Assembly: GCA_964639225.1 (NCBI GenBank)
Contig: CAZXCK010000018.1
Location: 1-46,659, forward strand
Length of the DNA: 46,659 nucleotides
From: CAZXCK01 sp964639225
GTDB taxonomy: Bacteria > Chloroflexota > Anaerolineae > Aggregatilineales > Phototrophicaceae
Direction of reading: 5' to 3'
Positions 32,901 to 39,700 of the stretch are shown here, one piece after another; position 1 is the first letter of the stretch, and each line of letters starts with the position of its first letter. A program made the translations under genes and the position numbers. A model generated the notes under the pieces. It was not told the origin of the DNA, made no database searches, and saw only the letters and a program-made list of their open reading frames with translations.

Positions 32901-35014
32901 CTGCGCTGGAACCCAGCGTACCGGAACCCATCGCGCCGCCTGTCGCCGCACATTCGCCCGTACTGGATGAAACCCATGCCGAGACCGATATGAACAGCAT
33001 CCTGCAATCCCTGGAACAGACCCTGAACGACTTCCGCGAGCACCAGCGCGAGACGCTGCGCGTCCACGAGCAGTACTCGCAGAGCCAGCACGAATACTTC
33101 CGCATCTTCTTCGAGCTGACACAGCAGCAGCAAACGCTGATGACCCAGAAGCAGCTCCCGCCGCAGGTCATGGAGACGCTGACCCAGAACATGCTGCGCT
33201 TCCATGATTACCAGTCAGAGACGCTGCGCATGCACGAGCACTACATGCAGCAGCAGACGGACATCGCGCGTTCGCTGCTGGGTATCGTGCAGCAGCAGTA
33301 CGCCGGGCTATCCGGCGCGCCCGTCAGCAGCAACGGCAACGGCAACGGACGCCAGGCCGCCGCGCCTGTGCCGCCGCCTGCCGCCGCTGTAACGCCGCCG
33401 CCACCTGCGCCCGCGCCACAACCCGCACCAGCTCCGGCGATGCAGGCTCCGGCTCCGCAGCCAGTCGCTGCCCAGCCCGCGCCCCCGGCTCCTGCGCCCG
33501 CGCCCGCACCGCAACCGGCCCCGGCTCCGCAGCCAGTCGCCGAAGTGCCGCCCCCGGCTCCCGCGCCCGCCGTTCCCGGCGTCGATGTGAGCGCGCTGGC
33601 CGAGGCCATGCTGCGTATCGTCGCCGACAAGACCGGCTACCCGGAGGAGATGCTCGAACTGAGCATGGATATGGAAGGTGACCTGGGCATCGACTCGATC
33701 AAGCGCGTCGAAATCCTGGGCGCTATGCGCGACGAATTCCCGCAGATGCCGCAGTTCAGCCCGGAAGAACTCGGCGAACTGCGCACCCTGCAGCAGATCG
33801 TCGATTACATGCGTGAGAAATCGGGTGGTGTCGCCGCCCCGGCTGCGCCTCAGTCCGCGCCGGCCCCTGCGCCTCAGTCCGCACCAGTCGCCGAAGCGCC
33901 AGCGCCAGCGTCAGCACCCGCACCAGCAGCGACTGGCGCCGATGTCGCCGCGCTGGCCTCGGCCATGCTGCGCATTGTCGCCGACAAGACCGGCTACCCG
34001 GAGGAGATGCTCGAACTGAGCATGGACATGGAAGGCGACCTGGGTATCGACTCGATCAAGCGCGTCGAAATCCTGGGCGCCATGCGCGACGAATTCCCGC
34101 AGATGCCGCAGTTCAGCCCGGAAGAACTCGGCGAACTGCGCACCCTGCAGCAGATCGTCGATTACATGGAGGAGGTCAGCCGCCAGGCGTCCCCTTTTGA
34201 CCTGACCGGCAGCCGTGAAGAGTCGACGACGCCTGCGGCGGGCGTCGCCGACGCGCTGCCGGAACTCGCCGATTTTGACCGCGCCGGTATCGAGCGTCAT
34301 GTGGTGGCGCTGCGGCGTCTGCCAGAACCCGACTTCATGGAGTTCTCGGCGGATGGCGCCGTGTGTCTCATCACCGACGACGGCACACCGACCGTCCCCG
34401 CGCTGGCCCGTTTGCTGGCCGGGCGCGGCTGGACACCGGTCGTGCTGAGCCTGCCGTCGTCGCTGGTCCCGGCCAACGCTGCGCTGACCGCCGACATCGC
34501 CCGCGTGCATGTCGGCGACCTGAGTGAGGAAAGCCTGAGCGCCGCCCTGGCGACGGTCAGCGGTCAGCATGGCAGCGTGGCGGCTTTCGTGCATCTCAAC
34601 CCACCGGCGCGCCGCGCCCAGTTCGACGAGGACGACAAGCGCCTGGTGAAGTTCGCCTTCCTGATGGCCAAGCACCTCAAAGCGCAGCTCACGCAGTCCA
34701 ACGGCACCGAGGCGCGCCATGCCTTCATGGTGGTGACGCAGTTCGACGGCAGCCTGGGGACCGCCAGCGACAGCAGCGGCGAGTCCGGCGTCATTGGTGG
34801 CGGACTGTACGGCCTGGTCAAGACCCTGAGCCTGGAATGGCCGCAGGTCTTCTGCCGCGCCGTCGATCTCCAGCCGGGGACCGCCAGCGACCAGATCGCC
34901 GGGATCGTGCTGGCCGAAATGCACGACCCCAACCATCTGCTGACGGAAGTCGCCTATGGCGCGCAGGGCCGGGTGACGCTGGCCGTGCACAGCACCCACA
35001 ACGGAGCAAGCTAG
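29915..35014 (+). CDS. pfaA: PfaA-like polyunsaturated fatty acid/secondary-lipid synthase: KS-AT-ACP-ACP-psiKR
   Basis: 1699 residues. KS about 8-470, with D-A-A-C-A-G (Cys212), E-A-H-G-T-G-T (His347) and G-H-T-K-A-S-A-G (His387). AT about 575-880 with F-A-G-Q-G-S-Q and G-H-S-F-G-E (Ser683), malonyl type by position. A helical Gln/His-rich region about 1025-1135 with two copies of an H/Y-Q-x-E-T-L-R-x-H-E motif. Ala/Pro linkers then flank two ACPs with L-G-I-D-S-I-K-R-V-E (Ser1261 and Ser1380). The last 240 residues are the structural half of a ketoreductase with no active site. Only two ACPs, fewer than the five or six usual for EPA/DHA systems. The KR catalytic half is encoded by the next gene, three bases on. 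The ACP serines would be loaded by the PPTase at 44028. Confidence 0.95.
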   Translation: MSDLNIQLRHNPIAIVGMGAVMPQAHNLREYWNNIVAKVDCITDVPASRWKKEDYYDADPTAPDKSYCYRGGFIPDVDFDPLEFGLPPNILEVTDVAQMLSLLVAKDALADAGYLQSADEIRERTGVILGVGGGQKLITPLTSRLQYPVWDEVLKSYGIGDEDRENIIDRMKKAYIRWEENSFPGMLGNVVAGRIANRFDLGGTNCVVDAACAGTMAALKMAISELTERRADMMLTGGVDADNSIFMFMCFSKTPAFSRGTHPRPFDTQSDGMMVGEGIGMVVLKRLEDAERDGDRIYAVIKGIGSSSDGRFKSIYAPRGEGQEKALRRAYDDAGFSPATLGLVEAHGTGTVAGDTTEVTTIIRYLNQHTTEKQRIALGSVKSQIGHTKASAGAAGMIKTALALHHKVLPPTLNVNEPHPRFDISNSAFYVNSETRPWMQPADGTPRRAGVSSFGFGGTNFHLVLEEYRGDHQSAYRLHQTARAVILKGATVDELKTQLGAAIDGLQSDPNRHFLSLVNASQSPTIAPGEARLGFVAATPDEAAALLQTARDMLSKMPDADEWQHPKGVFYRRGGINPAGQVVALFAGQGSQYLEMGRELALNFPEVRDSFARVDALMRQDNRPSLSSVVFPPPAFTAEEKQRQETALQGTDYAQPAIGALSAGMYRLLQKAGFRADFTAGHSFGEVSALWAAGVIGDDDYYRLIKARGAAMAPPPHDPNFDAGTMMAVTGDIDALERLIPSLPGVQIANRNSRSQVVIAGARDTLKQAESTLSANGFKVIPLSVSAAFHTPLVGHAQKPFAEAIHSARFNAPSMPVYSNASGQPYPTDPAQMQNVLAEHILNPVLFRDQIENIYAAGGRVFVEFGPRSVLTNLVKDILGDRPHIAIAFNGSRQKDSDRQFREAAVQLQVLGLNIGAFDPYTVEPVIPEPPKKKSLTVKLNGSNYVSDKTRAAYREALDSPVKLSAPIQAAPVAAPPPPPAPSAQTTPAAPPSAEPALEPSVPEPIAPPVAAHSPVLDETHAETDMNSILQSLEQTLNDFREHQRETLRVHEQYSQSQHEYFRIFFELTQQQQTLMTQKQLPPQVMETLTQNMLRFHDYQSETLRMHEHYMQQQTDIARSLLGIVQQQYAGLSGAPVSSNGNGNGRQAAAPVPPPAAAVTPPPPAPAPQPAPAPAMQAPAPQPVAAQPAPPAPAPAPAPQPAPAPQPVAEVPPPAPAPAVPGVDVSALAEAMLRIVADKTGYPEEMLELSMDMEGDLGIDSIKRVEILGAMRDEFPQMPQFSPEELGELRTLQQIVDYMREKSGGVAAPAAPQSAPAPAPQSAPVAEAPAPASAPAPAATGADVAALASAMLRIVADKTGYPEEMLELSMDMEGDLGIDSIKRVEILGAMRDEFPQMPQFSPEELGELRTLQQIVDYMEEVSRQASPFDLTGSREESTTPAAGVADALPELADFDRAGIERHVVALRRLPEPDFMEFSADGAVCLITDDGTPTVPALARLLAGRGWTPVVLSLPSSLVPANAALTADIARVHVGDLSEESLSAALATVSGQHGSVAAFVHLNPPARRAQFDEDDKRLVKFAFLMAKHLKAQLTQSNGTEARHAFMVVTQFDGSLGTASDSSGESGVIGGGLYGLVKTLSLEWPQVFCRAVDLQPGTASDQIAGIVLAEMHDPNHLLTEVAYGAQGRVTLAVHSTHNGAS
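33584..34168 (+). repeat. Tandem ACP duplication (357-base period)
   Basis: 33584-33811 and 33941-34168 are nearly identical at base level, including synonymous positions. The linkers between them are Ala/Pro low complexity. Confidence 0.9.
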
Positions 35015-35016
35015 TT

Positions 35017-36750
35017 ATGAATCCCATCACACCGGCGACGGTGTTCCTCGTGAGCGGTGGTGCCAGGGGCATCACCGCCCGCTGCGTCGTGGAGATGGCG
35101 CAGCATTTTCGCTGTAAGTTCATCCTGCTCGGTCGCACGCCCTTAAGCGATGTGCCCGCCTGGGCGCAGGGCGTCGAGGACGAGGCGCAGCTTAAGAAGC
35201 AGGCTATCGCCGACTTTCAGGCGCGCGGCGAGAAGCCGACACCGGCCCTCATCGGCAAAGCGGTCAGCGGCGTGCTGGCCCAGCGCGAGATTCAGCAGAC
35301 GCTGGCGGCGGTGCAGGCCGCTGGCGGCCAGGCCGTCTACGCCAGCGCGGACATCACCGACGCGAACAGTCTGCGCGCCGCCCTGGATGCCAACAGCCAC
35401 CTGGGACCGGTCACCGGCATTCTGCATGGCGCGGGCAACCTGGCCGACAAGCTCATCGAAAACAAGACCGAGGCCGACTTCGAGAAGGTGTACACCACCA
35501 AAGTCCGGGGCTTAGAGAATCTACTGGCGGTCGTCCCCGCCGAGCGTTTGCAGTTCCTGGTGCTGTTCTCGTCGGTGGCCGGTTTCTACGGCAACATCGG
35601 CCAGGCCGATTACGCCATCGCCAACGAAATCCTGAACAAGACCGCCCACCACATCAAACAACGTTACCCCGGCTGCCATGTGGTGTCGATCAACTGGGGC
35701 CCCTGGGACGGCGGCATGGTGACGCCCCAACTGCGCGAATACTTCGATAAACTCAACATCCGCGTTATCCCCGCCGATGTGGGGGCGCGGATGCTGGTCG
35801 AGGAACTGCGCGGCGGCAGCCAGGACGCCCCAGCGCAGATCGTCGTCGGTAGCGCCATTCTGCCGCAGCCCAGCGCCCCACCCGCCGAACTCAGAACCTA
35901 TCGCCTGCGCCGCAGCCTGCACCTGATGCAGAACCGCTTCCTGGGCGATCACGTCGTCAACGGGCAGGCGGTGCTGCCGATGGTCTCCGCCATGTCGTGG
36001 ATCGCCAACGCCTGCGAGCAGATTCACCGGGGCTACCGCTACGTCGCCTTCAGCGATTACCGCGTGCTCAAGGGCATTGTCTTCGACGAGACGCTGGCCG
36101 GCGAATACGTGCTGGAACTCAAAGAGACGGCCAAGAGCGCCGACGAGATTCGGCTGGATGCGATGGTCCGCAGCCAGAGCAGCGACGGCAAGCCACGCTT
36201 TCATTACCGCACGCAGATCGTGCTCCAGCCGCAGGTCCCACAAGCGCCCACGCTCGACCTCTCCGCCGGGCCGTTAGCGGCAGAGCCGATCCCCGGCGAA
36301 CGGCTCTACCAGGACGGCACGCTCTTTCATGGTTACAGCTTCCAGGGCGTGCAGGAAGTGCTGCGCATCGACGAGACCGGCCTGATGATGCGCTGTGTGC
36401 TGCCAATCGTGGACCTCGACTACCAGGGGCAGTTCCCCATCCAGTCGTTTAACTACTTCATGGTCGATATCGGCCTGCAGAGCATCGGCATCTGGTCGCG
36501 CCATTTCTACGACATGGGCAGCCTGCCGCTGCGGGCGGCGCACGGCCAGCAGTACAGCGACGGCGTGCCCGGTGGCGAGTTCTACGTGACGATGCAGGTC
36601 CGCGCCCATAACGCGACCAACGTCACCGCGAATATCATCCTGCACGACGAAAACGGCCTGGTTTACATGGCGATTGACGATCTGGAAGTCACCATGAGCC
36701 AGCGCCTCAACGAAATGTTCCTGAATAACCGGCTGCCTGAATTCAATTGA
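35017..36750 (+). CDS. Ketoreductase-dehydratase protein (C-terminal part of a split PfaA)
   Basis: 577 residues from ATG 35017 (GGAG ten bases before). KR: V-S-G-G-A-R-G-I-T at the NADPH loop, catalytic Ser186 in L-F-S-S-V-A-G and Tyr199 in G-Q-A-D-Y-A-I-A-N. Then a PKS-type hot-dog dehydratase: G-D-H-V-V-N-G-Q-A-V-L-P (His312; H-x3-G-x4-P motif) and D-I-G-L-Q (Asp484; D-x3-Q motif). The KR reduces beta-keto-acyl-ACP; the DH removes water. In standard PfaA these domains are on one chain with the KS; here the break falls inside the KR between structural and catalytic halves. Its TGA shares one base with the next ATG. Confidence 0.92.
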   Translation: MNPITPATVFLVSGGARGITARCVVEMAQHFRCKFILLGRTPLSDVPAWAQGVEDEAQLKKQAIADFQARGEKPTPALIGKAVSGVLAQREIQQTLAAVQAAGGQAVYASADITDANSLRAALDANSHLGPVTGILHGAGNLADKLIENKTEADFEKVYTTKVRGLENLLAVVPAERLQFLVLFSSVAGFYGNIGQADYAIANEILNKTAHHIKQRYPGCHVVSINWGPWDGGMVTPQLREYFDKLNIRVIPADVGARMLVEELRGGSQDAPAQIVVGSAILPQPSAPPAELRTYRLRRSLHLMQNRFLGDHVVNGQAVLPMVSAMSWIANACEQIHRGYRYVAFSDYRVLKGIVFDETLAGEYVLELKETAKSADEIRLDAMVRSQSSDGKPRFHYRTQIVLQPQVPQAPTLDLSAGPLAAEPIPGERLYQDGTLFHGYSFQGVQEVLRIDETGLMMRCVLPIVDLDYQGQFPIQSFNYFMVDIGLQSIGIWSRHFYDMGSLPLRAAHGQQYSDGVPGGEFYVTMQVRAHNATNVTANIILHDENGLVYMAIDDLEVTMSQRLNEMFLNNRLPEFN

Positions 36751-39700
36751 TGACTACCAACTGGACCCAAGAAAAAATCGCCATTGTCGGCCTGTCGTGC
36801 CTGTTCCCTGGCGCGAACAACCCGGCGGAGTTCTGGCGTAATCTGATCAACGGTGTCAACGGCACCTCGACGGCGACAGCGGCGCAGTTCGGCGCGGACC
36901 CCGCCACCTATTACGATCCCCAGCGCCGCACCCGCGACACGACGTACTCGCTGCGCGGCGGCTTTGTGCAGTCCCCGCCGGAGATTCCGCCCGGCCTGGA
37001 ACGCGCCGCCGGCTGGTCGTGGGTTGTGGCGCGCCAGGCGCTCCACGACAGCGGCCACCTGGACCGCCCCGAAGCGCTGGCCCGCTGTGGTCTCATCCTG
37101 GGCGATCTGTCCTTCCCGACGCAGGAGACGCACCAGCTCATCGCGCCCATCTACGACGCGGCGCTCGGTCCGGCCATCGGCGAGCTGCTGGGCGTCGACG
37201 ATCTGCGCCTGGTGCGCGAACCGTCTCCCAACGGCCCCGATCATCTGCCGCCCTCACCGGCGGCGGTCGTCGCCGATATGCTGGGTCTGGGTGCGGCGCA
37301 CTTCTGCATCGACGCGGCCTGCGCCTCGTCGCTGTATGCCGTCGGGCTGGCCTGCGCCTATCTGGCGCTCGGCGAAGCCGACCTGATGCTGGCCGGGGCC
37401 GTCAGCGCCGCCGATCCCCTGTTCGTCAACATGGGCTTTACGCACTTCGGCGCGTACCCCGACAGCGCCGAGAGCCGCCCCCTGGACACCCATTCCGGCG
37501 GCCTCGTCTCCGGCGAAGGGGCCGGGCTGGTGGTCCTCAGGCGTTATAGCGACGCCGTCCGCGATGGCGACCGTATCCACGCCGTCATCAGCGGCATCGG
37601 CCTGGCCAACGATGGCCGGGGCAAGCACCCGCTGACGCCCAACCCGCGCGGCCAGATTATGGCCTTCCAGCGCGCTTATCAGGCCGGTGTCGATCCCAGC
37701 AGCGTGCAGTACATCGAATGTCACGCCAGCGGCACGCCCCTGGGCGACAAAACCGAACTGCAAAGCATGGACGAGTTTTTCACCAGCGGACCCGCGCCGC
37801 TGATCGGTTCGGTGAAAGCCAACAACGGCCATCTGCTGACCGTCGCCGGGCTGGCCAGCATGCTCAAGGTCATCCTGAGCATGGAGCACGGCCAGATTCC
37901 GGCCACCATCGGCGTCGAGAATCCGCTCACGTCGCAGCGTTTCGGCGCGCAGCAGATCGTCCGCCAGAACACGCCCTGGACCGAGCCGCACAAGACGGCG
38001 GGCGTCAACGCATTTGGCTTTGGCGGCGTCAGCGCCCATCTGGTCCTGCAAAACCCCGCCGCTGCCGCGCAGACCAGCCAGCCAGCCCCGCACACCGAAC
38101 GCGCCCGGCTGGCGATCACCGGCATGGATGTGCAGTTCGGCGGCTGCGACGGCCTGGACGCCTTCGCCCAGACACTCTATGACGGCCAGCAGCACTTCGG
38201 GCCGCTGCCACCCAGACGCTGGAAGGGACTCGCCGGCGACGGGCCGGAAGGCGCGCCCGAAGGCGCGTACATCGAGTCGTTCGACATCGACTTTATGCGC
38301 TTCAAATTCCCGCCCAAAGCGGACGACCAGCCCACGCCGCAGCATCTGCTGCTGCTCAAAGTGGCCGATAAAGCCGTCCAGGACGCCCAACTGGCCGAAA
38401 ACAGCCATGTGGCCGTCATCGTCGTGCTGGATACCGACCTCAGCCTGCACCAGTACCGGGGACGGCTGGACCTGTCGTGGCAGATCGACGCCAGCCTGAA
38501 GCAGCGCGGCCTGCACCTGGAACACGAGGACCGCCTGGACCTGGAGCATGTCGTCAAGGATGCCATCAGCCCACCGGCCCAGGTCAACCAGTACACCAGC
38601 TACATCGGCAACATCGTCTCCAGCCGGGTGAGCGCCCTGTGGAACTTCTCCGGTTCGGCCTTTACGCTGTCGTCCGGCGATAACGGCGTCTATAAGGCGC
38701 TGGAAGTGGCGCAGATGCTACTCAGTGATACCGACCTGGACGCCGTCGTGATCGGCGCGGTGGATTTCGCTGGCAGTGTCGAGCACACCCTCACCCGCCA
38801 GCGCCAGCACCCGCTGAATCAGGGCGCGGCTACCCTCAGCTTTGACCGCGAGGCCAACGGCTGGCAGATCGGCGAAGGGGCGGGCGCGCTGGTGCTGCGT
38901 CGCGCGGCGGACCTCAACGGCCAGCCGGCCTATGCCATCCTGGAAAGCGTGGCGCTGCGGCCCGGCATCGACCAGAACGCTGTCGCCCAGGCCGCCGAGC
39001 AGGCGCTGGCGCGCGCCGGGATCAGCGCGCAGGACGTGGGCTGCGTCGAGGCCAACGCCAGCGGCATCGCCCCACAGGACCGCGCCGAGGTCGCCGGACT
39101 CAACCGTATCTACCGTGCCAGCGCCGACGAACCCCAGACGGCGCTGGGCAGCGTCCGGGCCAACATCGGCCATACAGGCGCGGCGGCGGGCATCGCCAGC
39201 CTGATTAAAGCCGCGCTGTGCGTGCAGCGGCGCTTCATCCCGGCCACACCCAACTGGACCGCCCCCAAAGAGTCGCCCGCGTGGGAAGGCAGCGCCTTCT
39301 ACGTACCCGCCGAGTCGCGGACGTGGTTCAGCCAGCCGGGCAAAGCGCGTTACGCTGCCGTCAGCGGATTGAGCGAGGACGGCACCGCCGCTCACGTCAT
39401 CCTCTCCGACGACTACCAGCCCGCGCCCGCCCAGCCCCTCAGCAGCGACTATCTGCGGCGGCGCGATCTGCGCCTGTTCCCGGTGGACGCCGACGACGCC
39501 GACACGCTGCTGCACCGGCTGCGCCAGCTAGAGACGCGCGTCAGCAACGGCCAGCCGCTGGCGTCGCTGGCCGCGCAGACCTTCGCCGCCTACCGCAGCG
39601 GACGCTTCGCGGTGGTTATCGTCGGCGACAGCCACCAGACGCTGCTGCGCGAGATCGAGCTGGCGCTGCGCGGCATTCCGCAGGCTTTCGAGAGCGGCGA

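Noticed and set aside
33340..33590. CRISPR-like short repeats in the Pro/Ala linker
   Set aside because: Irregular codon repeats for Pro-Ala with no fixed repeat length or spacers; no cas genes in the window.
33241..33630. Gly/Ala-rich minus-strand frame opposite the ACP linker
   Set aside because: Simple product of the Ala/Pro-rich linker read backwards.
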